Shown here piece by piece: positions 18,094-26,798 of a stretch of DNA of 64,000 nt (its first letter is position 1; the number at the start of each line of letters is the position of its first letter). The DNA is taken from positions 558,001 through 622,000 of the forward strand of contig NZ_CP015455.1 in assembly GCF_001888165.1 (NCBI RefSeq). The letters run 5' to 3'. A program made the translations under genes and the position numbers. The notes beneath the pieces are model-generated. The model ran no database searches. It saw only the letters and a program-made list of their open reading frames with translations, and was not told the DNA's origin. The stretch comes from Syntrophotalea acetylenica (GTDB lineage: Bacteria; Desulfobacterota; Desulfuromonadia; Desulfuromonadales; Syntrophotaleaceae).

Positions 18094-19566
18094 ATGGGAC
18101 AGAATTATTTCAACTCGCTGCCGCTGCGTCGTCAGCTGCAGGAACTCGGCACCTGCCGTTTCATGGAAGCCTCTGAATTCACTAACGGTTGCGAATACGT
18201 CAAAGGCAAAAAGATCGTCATCGTCGGTTGCGGTGCCCAGGGCCTCAACCAGGGCCTCAACATGCGCGACAGCGGTCTGGATGTCTCCTATGCCCTGCGC
18301 AAAGGCGCCATCGAGCAGAAGCGTCAGTCCTATCTGAACGCCAGCGAAAACGGTTTTGCCGTCGGCACCTACGAAGAAATGCTTCCCACCGCCGACATCG
18401 TCATGAATCTGACCCCCGACAAGCAGCACACCAGCGTGGTCAACACCGTCGTGCCGATGATGAAGCAGGGCGCGGTGTTCAGTTATGCTCACGGTTTCAA
18501 TATAGTTGAGGAAGGGACCCGGATTCGCAAGGACCTGACCGTTATCATGGTCGCTCCCAAATGCCCCGGCACTGAAGTGCGCGAAGAGTACAAACGCGGT
18601 TTTGGCGTGCCGACCCTGATCGCGGTGCACGGCGAGAATGATCCCAACGGCGACGGCCTGGAGATCGCCAAGGCCCTGTGCTCCGCCCAGGGTGGCGATC
18701 GCGCCGGAGTACTGGAATCCTCTTTTGTTGCCGAGGTCAAATCCGACCTGATGGGTGAGCAGACCATCCTTTGCGGCATGCTGCAGGCCGGCAGCCTGCT
18801 GTGCTTCGACAAAATGGTCGCCGAAGGTATCGATGCACCCTACGCCGCCAAACTTATTCAGTATGGCTGGGAAACCGTCACCGAGGCACTCAAGCATGGC
18901 GGCATCACCACCATGATGGACCGGCTCTCCAATCCGGCCAAGCTGGTAGCCTTTGAGCTGGCCGCCGAACTCAAGGACATCATGCGTTCCTTGTTCGAGA
19001 AGCATATGGACGACATCCTGTCCGGTGAGTTTTCCCGCACCATGATGGAGGACTGGGCCAACGACGACGTCAAGCTGCTGACCTGGCGCGAGGAGACCGG
19101 CAAGACCGCCTTCGAGCAGACCGAAGGTGCCGGTGAAATCTCCGAGCAGGAATATTTCGACAAGGGGATCCTGATGGTGGCCATGGTCAAGGCCGGCGTC
19201 GAGCTGGCCTTTGAAACCATGGTCTCTTCCGGCATCGAGCCCGAGTCGGCTTACTACGAGTCGCTGCACGAAACGCCGCTTATCGCCAACACCATTGCCC
19301 GCAAGAAACTTTACGAGATGAACCGCGTCATTTCCGACACTGCCGAATATGGCTGCTACCTTTTCAGCCATGCCTGTGTGCCCCTGCTGCAGGATTTCAT
19401 GGCCAAGGTTGGCACCGATGTTATCGGCAAGGGGCTGTCCGTTAAGGACAACAGCGTCGATAACCGCACCCTGGTGGACGTCAATGCCGAGATCCGTGCT
19501 CATCTCATCGAGGAAGTGGGCGAGGAACTGCGTGCCGCCATGCAGGGCATGAAAGCCATCGTTTAA
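18094..19566 (+). CDS. ilvC: Ketol-acid reductoisomerase, class II
   Basis: A 490-aa long-form (E. coli type) enzyme of branched-chain amino acid synthesis: acetolactate to dihydroxyisovalerate using NADPH and Mg2+. The Rossmann motif [17 protein letters not shown] is near residue 46. The [18 protein letters not shown] motif and two knotted C-terminal repeats follow. A GGAG ribosome site precedes the ATG. It is transcribed divergently from its regulator ilvY and ends at a strong terminator; no other ilv genes are nearby. Confidence 0.97.
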   Translation: MGQNYFNSLPLRRQLQELGTCRFMEASEFTNGCEYVKGKKIVIVGCGAQGLNQGLNMRDSGLDVSYALRKGAIEQKRQSYLNASENGFAVGTYEEMLPTADIVMNLTPDKQHTSVVNTVVPMMKQGAVFSYAHGFNIVEEGTRIRKDLTVIMVAPKCPGTEVREEYKRGFGVPTLIAVHGENDPNGDGLEIAKALCSAQGGDRAGVLESSFVAEVKSDLMGEQTILCGMLQAGSLLCFDKMVAEGIDAPYAAKLIQYGWETVTEALKHGGITTMMDRLSNPAKLVAFELAAELKDIMRSLFEKHMDDILSGEFSRTMMEDWANDDVKLLTWREETGKTAFEQTEGAGEISEQEYFDKGILMVAMVKAGVELAFETMVSSGIEPESAYYESLHETPLIANTIARKKLYEMNRVISDTAEYGCYLFSHACVPLLQDFMAKVGTDVIGKGLSVKDNSVDNRTLVDVNAEIRAHLIEEVGEELRAAMQGMKAIV

Positions 19567-19590
19567 ACGGATATTCTCCTGGAATGTCGT

Positions 19591-19632
19591 AAAAAGGGCG
19601 GGCCGCGCATCTGCGCAGCCCGCCCTTTTTTG
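19591..19632. terminator. Terminator after ilvC, bidirectional
   Basis: Long stem AAAAAGGGCGGGC/GCCCGCCCTTTTT with a T-run on both strands, between convergent ilvC and the RNA-binding protein gene. Confidence 0.9.
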
Positions 19633-19653
19633 CAACTGGTGTCTGACAAAAAT

Positions 19654-19977
19654 TTATTTGCGGGGCTTCCCCCGTGGTTTGAACGGAACCTTTTTTTGGG
19701 GGGCGGCTGTATCTTTTTCTGGCGCGGAATTTTGTGCCCTGGCAATACTCACCGAGATCTGGCGGTTGCCGATGCGGGCTTCGTCAAGGCATAAAACAGC
19801 CTCTTTGGCTTCGGTTTCACTGGCCATTTTGATATAGGCATAGACGCGGTCCTGGCCGCTTCGGGTATCCGTTCCCATATGGATATAGGAAACCTTGCCT
19901 GCCACCGAAAACAGTTTACGCAATTCTTCCTCGGTCATTTCGGCGGGTAGGTTTTTGACATACAGATCTTTGCTCAT
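19654..19977 (-). CDS. RRM-type RNA-binding protein
   Basis: A 107-aa protein with one RNA recognition motif: RNP2-like LYVKNLPAEM at residues 5-14 and RNP1-like VYAYIKMAS at about 45-53. A basic, lysine/proline-rich tail ends KPRGKPRK. Such small RRM proteins occur in cyanobacteria and deltaproteobacteria and bind RNA with unknown targets. Confidence 0.87.
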   Translation of the reverse strand: MSKDLYVKNLPAEMTEEELRKLFSVAGKVSYIHMGTDTRSGQDRVYAYIKMASETEAKEAVLCLDEARIGNRQISVSIARAQNSAPEKDTAAPQKKVPFKPRGKPRK

Positions 19978-20099
19978 GATGTGCTTTCCTGAGTAAAAGT
20001 CCTAGATTGCGTGGGTGTTTGTCCCATTGACTACCGGTTTTCATGCCCCTCGCGATTGTTTGAACGCCCGGTGTTGGTTACGGCATGCCGTCCGTCGGT

Positions 20100-20450
20100 T
20101 CATGGCGCGGTGGATGAGGCGATGGCAGCGCGGCAGGCACGGCATCGGAAGATATTGTCCCGATAGCAGGGCATTAGCAGATTCGATTCGATGCGCCCGT
20201 TGCCCATGCAGGTTTCCGGCCCGGCAAGCCCCTGGCATGCTACATCAAACAGCAGCGGACGGATGAATTTATCGAAAGTTACCTGTTGTTTGGCTGTTAA
20301 CAGGTCGATATCGCCATCGTTGTCCAGGAGAAAAGTACCTACTCCGAGGACGGTTCGGGGTAGATAGGTCGTGTCGGCCACGACGGCTTTTATGTAATCT
20401 GTGTCGATGTAAATCAGGTAATGGAGAAGGTCGAGATCGATGTCTTCCAT
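20100..20450 (-). CDS. Hypothetical cysteine-containing protein
   Basis: A 116-aa frame with a plausible GGAG ribosome site about 9 nt upstream and an ordinary composition. The N-terminal half (DLDLLHYLIYIDTDYIKAVV, LLDNDGDIDLLTAKQ) looks globular. The C-terminal half has five cysteines, including C..C and a final CRAC pair that could bind metal. I do not recognise a family. The gene lies between the RRM and thioesterase genes on the same strand. Confidence 0.5.
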   Translation of the reverse strand: MEDIDLDLLHYLIYIDTDYIKAVVADTTYLPRTVLGVGTFLLDNDGDIDLLTAKQQVTFDKFIRPLLFDVACQGLAGPETCMGNGRIESNLLMPCYRDNIFRCRACRAAIASSTAP

Positions 20451-20610
20451 GGTGGTGCGCTCCGGATGGTAAATTTCGATTAGGGCAGTGCTCCCGCGGC
20501 ATCATGAGCCTAAACGCGCCCAAATGCCAGTTTTTTTTGATCTGCGTGGCCTGTCCCTTGCCGCGGAAGCCGATCTCCGGCGGTGCCGCGGGGCATATGC
20601 CGGTGCGTTT

Positions 20611-21081
20611 TTATCGCTTGTCCCGTTTTCGGTGTGCGTAGCGGGCCAGGGCCTCGGCCAGGCGGCGCTCATCTTCCTGCGTCTCTACGATCAGGTCAGG
20701 CACCTTGGTTGGACAACCATTACTGTCCAGCGCCACAAAGGTCAGGTAGGCTGACGCCGTATGCCTTACTTCGCCGGTCATGACATTTTCGGCTTCAACC
20801 CGGACGCCGACTTCCATGGATGTGTTCCCGACCCGGTTCATGCTGGCTTTGAGAACGATCAGATTGCCAACGAACACCGGGCAGTGAAAATCGAGCCTGT
20901 CAATGGATGCCGTGACGATGTTGCGGCGGGTGTGGCGCATGGCAACCACCCCGGCGGCATTGTCGATCAGCTTCATGATCGAGCCGCCATGGACGTTGCC
21001 GGCCGGGTTCGCATCGCCCGGCATGGCGACCTGGGCCAGCACGACGCGTGACTGGGAAACTTTTTTTGGTTGATGAGGCAT
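20611..21081 (-). CDS. Acyl-CoA thioesterase (hotdog, YciA/BFIT type)
   Basis: A 156-aa hotdog-fold protein. VAMPGDANPAGNVHGGSIMKLIDNAAG contains the catalytic aspartate/asparagine of the YciA/Acot family; later DRLDFHCPVFVGNLI and TASAYLTFVALD fit the same fold. It hydrolyses acyl-CoA to free acid plus CoA in the cytoplasm; substrate length cannot be predicted. The ATG at 21081 has an AGGGGG site upstream; a longer in-frame extension has no support. Confidence 0.85.
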   Translation of the reverse strand: MPHQPKKVSQSRVVLAQVAMPGDANPAGNVHGGSIMKLIDNAAGVVAMRHTRRNIVTASIDRLDFHCPVFVGNLIVLKASMNRVGNTSMEVGVRVEAENVMTGEVRHTASAYLTFVALDSNGCPTKVPDLIVETQEDERRLAEALARYAHRKRDKR

Positions 21082-21203
21082 TGTCGACCCCCTGCGTGAA
21101 TAAGGATGCACGAAAGCAGTATACCTCAACCATGAAAAATCCGTGAGGCCGGAACAGGCTGAAATCCATGAGTTCCAGAATAAAAATGCGTTGTGGTTAA
21201 AAA

Positions 21204-21229
21204 AAATAGCCAAATAATATAAAAATTAT
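21204..21229 (+). promoter_or_regulatory. ATAGCCAAAT box 1 (upstream of aor)
   Basis: First of seven copies of a 26-nt AT-rich box with invariant TAGCC followed by AAAT and an A-rich right half. A TTGAAA sits right after it at 21231-21236, but the only clear -10-like hexamer (TATAAG, 21251) is 14 bp away, so the promoter itself is uncertain. Confidence 0.65.
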
Positions 21230-21319
21230 CTTGAAATGTTTTCCGGAATGTATAAGGATCTGATTCAGGACTCCCCCGGTCACTAAACGTTCCCCCTCCC
21301 CTGAAGCTTCATACCGTTA

Positions 21320-21426
21320 TCGGTCTCCGAGCCCGTCACCCTAAAAGGGTGTACCTCAAGGATGGCGGGCCGGCAGGGTTTCGCTGGAAACGGCGGGGCC
21401 TCCCTTGTGGAAAGGAGATGCGTCGA
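21320..21426 (+). promoter_or_regulatory. Candidate molybdenum/tungsten cofactor (Moco/Tuco) riboswitch
   Basis: The aor leader holds a structured stretch: CTCCGAGCCCG, a CACCC/GGGTG hairpin (21337-21351), a GCCCG/CGGGC pairing (21331-21335 with 21366-21370), a further hairpin, and the 3' block GGGGCCTCCC...GGAAAGGAGA. These blocks resemble, from memory, the Moco RNA motif, which precedes molybdenum- or tungsten-cofactor genes. It ends about 40 nt before the aor ATG. No covariance search was possible. Confidence 0.5.
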
Positions 21427-21462
21427 AATTGCGCAAACTCATCGGAGTAAGGGAGAGAAATC

Positions 21463-23349
21463 ATGTTAGGTGGGTACTGGCAGAAAATCGCGGTAATCGA
21501 TTTGACCACGGAAACAGTGGAATATCTCAGGCCCAGTGAAGAAGACCTGAAAAAATTTATTGGCGGCAGCGGACTTGGCGCCAAGCTTCTGTACGAAAAC
21601 ACCAGGGCGGGTATCGATCCGCTGGGACCGGAAAATGTACTGATCTGCATGACCGGGCCGTACAACGGGACCAAGGTGGCTCAGGCGGGACGCTGGGAGC
21701 TGATTACCAAGGGACCCCTGACCGGCATTTACCTCGAATCCGACTGCGGGGGGAAATGGGGCGGCGCCCTTAAAGCCTGCGGCCTTGACGGTCTTATGGT
21801 CAAGGGCAAGGCCAAACAGCCAGTGTATATCACCATCGTCGACGACGATATCCAGATCAAAAAAGCCGACCAGCTGTGGGGTAAAGGCACCTTTGAAACC
21901 GACAGGCTTCTCAAGGAAGAGCTGGGCAAAGGTTCCCAGGCCATTTCCATCGGACAGGCCGGAGAAAAATTGGTCAAGATAGCCTCCATCATGACCGATG
22001 GTCGCGAGGGCCGCACCGCGGGGCGCGGCGGCGGCGGCGCCGTCATGGGTTCCAAAAATCTCAAGGCGATCGCTTGCAAGGGCAGCAAGAATGTCCCCAT
22101 TGCCAGGCCCGAGCCTTATGAAGAAATGATTCAGAAATTCCGCGAAAACTTCAAGGATGTCTACGATGGACCGCTTGGCACCTACGGTACATCCTGCGCC
22201 GTGGAAATTTTCAACGATGTCGGTGACCTGCCGATCAAGAACTGGCTGTGGGGCCATTGGGACAAGGCTGAAAAGGTTTCCGGCCAGCACCTGGCCAAGA
22301 CCATTCTCAAAAAGCGTTACCATTGCGGCAACTGCTTGATTGGTTGCGGCCGTACCGTGGAAATCCCTTCTGGTGCGTTCAAGATGGAGAAGGGGGGCGG
22401 TCCCGAATACGAAACCCTTGGCATGCTCGGTTCCAACTGTCTGATTGATGATGTGGAAGCCATCTCCAAGGGTGCGGAATTCTGCAACGATTATGGCATC
22501 GATACCATCTCCGCCTCCGCTCTCATCAGTTTCCTTATGGAAGCCTGGGAGCATGGCATGATCGACGAGAGCGACACGGATGGCCTGGAGATGACCTGGG
22601 GCAACGGCTTGGCCATGGTCGAGATGATCAGGAAGATCGCCCTGCGCGAAGGCATCGGGGATCCCTGCTCCCAGGGCATCCTGGAAGCCATCAAGCGGGT
22701 TGGCCCCGCCAGTGCGGAATTCGCCGTTCACGTCAAGGGCATGGACTTCCCCGCGCATGACCCCCGCGGCCGCGGCGGTCTCGGCGTTGCCTATGCCACC
22801 TCCAACCGGGGTGCCTGCCACATGCAGGCCTATAACCAGGACTTCGAGGGAGAAGGCTGCCTGAATATCGCGGACCTCGGCTACGACGCCCCGATGCCCC
22901 CCTATACCAATGAAGGAAAGGGCAAGTTCGTTGCCGACATGCAGAATTTCATGAGCATGATGGATTCGCTGAAACTCTGCAAATTCTCCGTGTTCGGCGG
23001 TATGACTGTCGGGCCCATGACGCAGTTTCTCAACCATATCGTCGGCTGGGACCTCACCAACGAGCAATGGATCGAGTGCGGCGAGCGGATTTTCAATATG
23101 AAACGTCTGTTCAACACCCGCGAGGGGGTCAGCCGCAAGGACGACACCCTGCCGCCGCGTATCCTTGCCAGCCCCCGCCAGGGCGGCTCCGGCGATTACG
23201 TGCCCGACCTGGGCTACCAGCTGCGGGATTACTACCGCGCCCGCAACTGGGACGAGTGGGGTATCCCCACTCCGGAAACCCTCAAGCGGCTCGGCCTTGA
23301 CCAGTATGATTACCGCAAGGGCAAGCGCACCACCGAAAATCAGCGCTGA
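21463..23349 (+). CDS. aor: Tungsten-type aldehyde:ferredoxin oxidoreductase
   Basis: A 628-aa AOR-family enzyme oxidising aldehydes to acids with ferredoxin as acceptor (or acids to aldehydes in reverse). It starts with GGYWQKIAVIDLTTE. It has the pterin-binding AGRGGGGAVMGSKNLKAIA motif near residue 190. The 4Fe-4S cysteines are at about 288, 291 and 295 (CGNCLIGC) and at about 506 (LCKFSVFGG). The downstream MoaD-like and ThiF-like genes point to cofactor supply. Upstream lie box 1 and a possible cofactor riboswitch. It is the first gene of the alcohol/aldehyde island. Confidence 0.95.
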   Translation: MLGGYWQKIAVIDLTTETVEYLRPSEEDLKKFIGGSGLGAKLLYENTRAGIDPLGPENVLICMTGPYNGTKVAQAGRWELITKGPLTGIYLESDCGGKWGGALKACGLDGLMVKGKAKQPVYITIVDDDIQIKKADQLWGKGTFETDRLLKEELGKGSQAISIGQAGEKLVKIASIMTDGREGRTAGRGGGGAVMGSKNLKAIACKGSKNVPIARPEPYEEMIQKFRENFKDVYDGPLGTYGTSCAVEIFNDVGDLPIKNWLWGHWDKAEKVSGQHLAKTILKKRYHCGNCLIGCGRTVEIPSGAFKMEKGGGPEYETLGMLGSNCLIDDVEAISKGAEFCNDYGIDTISASALISFLMEAWEHGMIDESDTDGLEMTWGNGLAMVEMIRKIALREGIGDPCSQGILEAIKRVGPASAEFAVHVKGMDFPAHDPRGRGGLGVAYATSNRGACHMQAYNQDFEGEGCLNIADLGYDAPMPPYTNEGKGKFVADMQNFMSMMDSLKLCKFSVFGGMTVGPMTQFLNHIVGWDLTNEQWIECGERIFNMKRLFNTREGVSRKDDTLPPRILASPRQGGSGDYVPDLGYQLRDYYRARNWDEWGIPTPETLKRLGLDQYDYRKGKRTTENQR

Positions 23350-23416
23350 ATCCTGGCGGGCCCCAGGGCGACAGGGCCCCTGGTAAAGATGTCGAGAACC
23401 GGAAAGGAAGAACATC

Positions 23417-23620
23417 ATGTCGATGTTTGTTATCAGCACCGACGCCATCCCTGAAGGGGAAACCATGTCGCTGGTCGCGTTGCTGCGAGCCCATGATCTG
23501 AGTCCCGCGACCGTCATGGTAAGGGTGGATGGGAAGGTGATTCAAAAGCAGCAGCTCGAAACCCTGCAGGTCGCCAGGGGGACAGCCGTCAAAGCATATC
23601 TTTTTGTTGGCGGCGGCTGA
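23417..23620 (+). CDS. MoaD/ThiS-like sulfur carrier
   Basis: A 67-aa beta-grasp protein ending in VGGG, the di-glycine tail needed for adenylation and thiocarboxylate formation. The VMVRVDGKVIQ strand and RGTAVKAYLFVGGG end fit the MoaD/ThiS superfamily. It lies 67 nt behind aor with a GGAAGG-type site, so it is probably co-transcribed. It likely supplies sulfur for the dithiolene of the tungstopterin in AOR (inference from context). The ThiF-like protein at 24066 is the expected activating partner. Confidence 0.8.
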   Translation: MSMFVISTDAIPEGETMSLVALLRAHDLSPATVMVRVDGKVIQKQQLETLQVARGTAVKAYLFVGGG

Positions 23621-23824
23621 TTCAGCGCCAGCGCCGCCATTTTGGCATTGGCGGTGAGAGTTTCTTGGTTTTGAAGCAAGGGGAGGGGATTTGCGAGATT
23701 TCATGCCCCTTGCCTCCTTGGCGAAGGTGTTGCCCCGTGCGCATCTTCGCCACTTTTTTATCAAACGCCTGCAAAACGTACTCTTGTCGAAGCGGCATCA
23801 AGGAGGCGACTTTTTTTATCTGAG
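23621..23824. other. Intergenic stretch with a hairpin, no gene seen
   Basis: An imperfect stem CCGCCA/TGGCGG (23633-23654) followed by a T-rich stretch may end the aor-moaD transcript. Small frames here lack ribosome sites. Together with the promoter and leader that follow, the space between the carrier and ThiF-like genes is 445 nt. Confidence 0.4.
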
Positions 23825-23879
23825 AAATAGCCATATATTTGAAATATTCATTGACACGCGACGCGAGGCCGTTTATGCT
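23825..23879 (+). promoter_or_regulatory. ATAGCC box 2 and promoter of the thiF-like gene
   Basis: The box (23825-23850) starts AAATAGCCATATATTTG and directly abuts a near-ideal promoter: TTGACA at 23851-23856, 17-bp spacer, TATGCT at 23874-23879. The distance from box start to -35 is 26 nt, the same as at adh2. Confidence 0.75.
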
Positions 23880-23917
23880 GTTTTCACAACGGGTAAAAGA
23901 TCTTTCTTTGTGTTGCT

Positions 23918-23949
23918 CCATCATGGCCCGTTGCGGCGGGCTATGATGG
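23918..23949 (+). other. Leader hairpin before the thiF-like gene
   Basis: A 13-bp stem with one G-T wobble (CCATCATGGCCCG at 23918-23930 with CGGGCTATGATGG at 23937-23949) lies about 30 nt into the transcript predicted from the box-2 promoter. It has no T-run, so it looks like a leader structure and not a terminator. Confidence 0.5.
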
Positions 23950-24065
23950 AGATTTGTTGCATGGCGGCAGAGCAGGCACGTTTTGTCTCTGAGGCCGTGC
24001 ATCGGCCAGGAAGGACGTTGTCCCCGGCTGTAGCGCCAAAATAGTGTATTCCCCTTTTTGATGAC

Positions 24066-24716
24066 GTGTCCGGAAAGGTCAGGCTGTTGCATCGGGATCT
24101 TCAGGAAAAAGAATTTTTTTCCAGGCATGCCCTGGGGGTAGTGCCGGTGTTAAAAAAAGCCACCGTCGGGGTTGCCGGCGCCGGCGGGCTGGGATCAAAT
24201 ATCGCCGTTGCCCTGGCCCGCTCAGGAGTCGGCAAGCTGGTGGTCGCCGATTATGACCGGGTTGAACCGCACAATCTCAACCGTCAATATTATTTTCGCG
24301 ATCAGATAGGCATGTACAAGGTTGACGCACTGAAAAGCAACCTGGAGCGCGTCAATCCGTTTTCAGAATATGAAATGCACAACAGGCTCCTCGACAAAGA
24401 GAACATCCCGCGGATTTTCGGTAATGTCGATATCCTGCTGGAAGCTCTGGACAGCGTTGATGCCAAGCTCATGCTTCTGCAGAGCTGGATTGCTGCCTTT
24501 CCGCAGCAACCGCTGGTGATGGGCAGCGGCATGGGAGGGTATGGCGGCAATAACGGTATGGTGTCGAAACGGCTGTTTGACAAGGTTTATGTCTGTGGTG
24601 ATGAAAAAACCGATGTGGCCGTCTTCCCGCCGATGGCGCCGAAAGTCATGATCGTGGCGGCCATGCAGGCCAACATGGCGCTGGAATGGCTGCTCGATGG
24701 CGAGGTGATAGTCTGA
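24066..24716 (+). CDS. ThiF/MoeB/HesA-like adenylyltransferase
   Basis: A 216-aa E1-like enzyme of the small ThiF type. The nucleotide-binding motif GVAGAGGLGSNIAVALARSG is at about residues 35-54, followed by DYDRVEPHNLNRQYYF with the typical D and R/N residues. The zinc-binding cysteine pairs of MoeB are missing, as in many short ThiF proteins. It should adenylate the C-terminal GG of the MoaD/ThiS-like carrier encoded upstream. The GTG at 24066 is the best start but has no strong ribosome site; a TTG at 24087 is an alternative. It has its own box-2 promoter. Confidence 0.83.
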   Translation: MSGKVRLLHRDLQEKEFFSRHALGVVPVLKKATVGVAGAGGLGSNIAVALARSGVGKLVVADYDRVEPHNLNRQYYFRDQIGMYKVDALKSNLERVNPFSEYEMHNRLLDKENIPRIFGNVDILLEALDSVDAKLMLLQSWIAAFPQQPLVMGSGMGGYGGNNGMVSKRLFDKVYVCGDEKTDVAVFPPMAPKVMIVAAMQANMALEWLLDGEVIV

Positions 24717-24778
24717 ATTCGATGCGCAAGGGCAATGGTAGAGAGGGAAGCGCAGGCCGAAAGGCCATGCTTTCTCTC

Positions 24779-24821
24779 CGGCGATGCCACCTTTCCGGGT
24801 AGGTGGCATCGCCGTATTTTT
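24779..24821 (+). terminator. Terminator of the thiF-like gene
   Basis: A perfect 13-bp stem CGGCGATGCCACC/GGTGGCATCGCCG is followed by TATTTTT. Confidence 0.9.
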
Positions 24822-24883
24822 GTCCCTGTGAATGGGTAATTCAAAGGGAAAGAATTACGGATGCGGGAGCCAACCACTCCCTC

Positions 24884-24933
24884 TTCACCCCTTGCACTGT
24901 ACCTCCTAGCAGTGTGAGGGGTGAATTTTTTTC
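24884..24933 (+). terminator. Second intrinsic terminator
   Basis: Stem TTCACCCCTtGCACTG paired with CAGTGtGAGGGGTGAA, followed by a run of seven or more T's, between the thiF-like gene and the convergent porin gene. Confidence 0.8.
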
Positions 24934-24942
24934 TTTGGTTAT

Positions 24943-24976
24943 GCAAAAGCCCCTCTCAGAAAGCAGGGGCTTTTGT
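24943..24976 (-). terminator. Terminator-like hairpin after the porin gene
   Basis: Stem CAAAAGCCCCT/AGGGGCTTTTG located 30 nt beyond the porin stop on the minus strand. The T-tract on that strand is short. Confidence 0.6.
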
Positions 24977-25005
24977 TTTGGCATGTGGTTCAGTGGTGTG
25001 GCGGG

Positions 25006-26247
25006 CTACCAGACGAAAAAGGTGCCGACCGTGAACAGTTCGGTATTCTGATCCTCGTTGTCGAACCAGGAGTTTTCCGTCAGCATGACTTCCGCCATGA
25101 CCTTGAGGTTGGGGTTGATGTCGTGGTAGACGCCAAATACCCACAGGGTCTGTTCTTCAATCTGAACCTCGGTGCCGGCGAGGCGATCCGCCTTGTCCCT
25201 CGAGGTTTCATCCATGTAGTTGCCGCCGTAGCTCACTCCGAATTTGGTTTTGCCGAAACGGTTGTCGAAGCCGTACATCAACTGGGCGATAAAGCCCTGG
25301 CTGTCCCGTTCCTTGCCCGCGGCATCCAGCGCGTCCGTGTCCAGCATGAGAACCGAGCCGATGGCCGTATTGTCGAAGCCTGACAACACCAGATCGAAGC
25401 CCCGATAAAGAATCTGCACTCCGCCGGCAATGCCGCTGGCTTCCACAGTACCGTCAAAGCCGCTGCCGGAGGAAAATTCGGCTTCCTGCCATACGCCGGA
25501 CAGCCAGGCTTTGAATGAACCGCCCTCGAAGGTGCCGGCATAGGACAATTCCCCTTCGAAGCGAGGCAGCTTGGTTTCCTCCGCTTTTGCCGTGGCGCCG
25601 GCAATGACGCTCGGGTCATAAAGTCCCAACGACACCTTGACACCATTATAGGCCGGCGACGTATAGCGGATCTGCGCATTGAATTGCGGATAAACGTAAC
25701 CGTAGCCGATGCGGCCCAGAGGCGTACCGCCTCCGTCGAGCGCGCCCTGGGCGCCATACCCCCAGACGGTCATGTCCGTCAAAAGGTTTTGTCCCTGGAA
25801 TTGGCTGAGGGTTTTTCCGACCAGCATCTGTCCGAAGTTGCCATCGACGGTAAAAAAGATTTCACGCAGATCGATCTGATTGCCGAAAGAGTTTTTCGAC
25901 TTGCCGACGTCCTTGGCATCGTAGGTCGGGTAGAACCCGATGCGAGCCGCCATGTCGAGTCCTCCGATGGTTGGCGCCTTGATGTTGAAAGCGATAATTC
26001 CGGGTACCAGGCCGATACGTTCCCGGTAGCCTTCCTGGTCGTCAACAATGGTGCCGCCTCGGCGGATTCCAGTGCCGAAACCGGGTTTGGCGTCCCCGGT
26101 TTCATAGGCGGCAAACATGTTTACCAGGCCGTCGGTGCTGAAGGACCAGCCATTGTCCGTACCGATGACAACGGCCGCATGAGCGGGTGTGCCGTACAGA
26201 ATAAATCCGGCCACCAGACTGCACAGCAGAAGTGACATTCTTTTCAT
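25006..26247 (-). CDS. Outer-membrane beta-barrel porin
   Basis: A 413-aa exported protein. The signal peptide MKRMSLLLCSLVAGFILYG...AHA is cleaved near residue 24. The rest alternates polar and hydrophobic residues as in a beta barrel and ends with an aromatic residue (GTFFVW), the outer-membrane insertion signal. The start at 26247 has a GGAGGT ribosome site; a longer open frame to 26577 has none. Its place in the alcohol island suggests uptake of small substrates, but it is transcribed towards the thiF-like gene and no box lies directly at its start. Confidence 0.8.
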   Translation of the reverse strand: MKRMSLLLCSLVAGFILYGTPAHAAVVIGTDNGWSFSTDGLVNMFAAYETGDAKPGFGTGIRRGGTIVDDQEGYRERIGLVPGIIAFNIKAPTIGGLDMAARIGFYPTYDAKDVGKSKNSFGNQIDLREIFFTVDGNFGQMLVGKTLSQFQGQNLLTDMTVWGYGAQGALDGGGTPLGRIGYGYVYPQFNAQIRYTSPAYNGVKVSLGLYDPSVIAGATAKAEETKLPRFEGELSYAGTFEGGSFKAWLSGVWQEAEFSSGSGFDGTVEASGIAGGVQILYRGFDLVLSGFDNTAIGSVLMLDTDALDAAGKERDSQGFIAQLMYGFDNRFGKTKFGVSYGGNYMDETSRDKADRLAGTEVQIEEQTLWVFGVYHDINPNLKVMAEVMLTENSWFDNEDQNTELFTVGTFFVW

Positions 26248-26638
26248 TTCCAACCTCCAGAAAGAATCAAAAACAGGGATCAAGACGGGCTTTGCGGGCT
26301 TTCGCCGGGTTGTAACCCAGCGGCCGCAAAAACATTGGAAAGCAGGGAATAGAACGGTGTTGCGCGGGGGTAAGGCAAAGATATCGATTTCAATGGACCC
26401 GGTCAAGAAAAAATCATATATATGGTCAATTATGACGGGTTTCAGGTTTTGGATGTTTCGGTCATGCTGGAGTTCTTTATCCTTGTCATACTGGCGGTCT
26501 GGCCAGGACTGCATGCCTGGCGGGGTGCCCTGCAAAATCCGCGGAAAGGCGCAGTTTCCCTTTAACGGTGATGGCAAACGCCGTTTAAAAATAAAAAAAT
26601 TAGCTTTAAAACCATAACAAAAACAGCGGCTTTTAAAT
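26248..26638. other. AT-rich regulatory region before porin and adh1
   Basis: No supported gene. Contains runs of A/T and the likely promoter region of the minus-strand porin gene; I could not pick a clear -35/-10 pair for it. The boxes of adh1 begin at 26639. Confidence 0.4.
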
Positions 26639-26694
26639 AAATAGCCAAATCATTCAAAAATTTGGTTGAAATAGCGTTTGTCTTATTGTATGTA
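26639..26694 (+). promoter_or_regulatory. ATAGCCAAAT box 3 and promoter of adh1
   Basis: Box 26639-26664 (AAATAGCCAAATCATTCAAA core; CCAAAT...ATTTGG is an inverted repeat) abuts TTGAAA at 26666-26671. A TATGTA -10 follows at 26689-26694 after 17 bp. Confidence 0.7.
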
Positions 26695-26798
26695 TTTGTA
26701 TACGAGACATCGCAAGGGCACCACAGAGGAAAAAGGTGCGTTGCGGCGCATGCATGGGTAGCCGGGTGTTCCGTAAATTGCACTTTTGACGCCAGCAA

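Noticed and set aside
18025-19635. A 536-codon open frame antisense to ilvC
   Set aside because: High-GC codon-bias shadow of a well-conserved gene; its translation has no recognisable domain.
21466-23517. A 683-codon open frame antisense to aor
   Set aside because: It mirrors aor codon structure, has no ribosome site or family motif, and the aor protein on the other strand is fully convincing.
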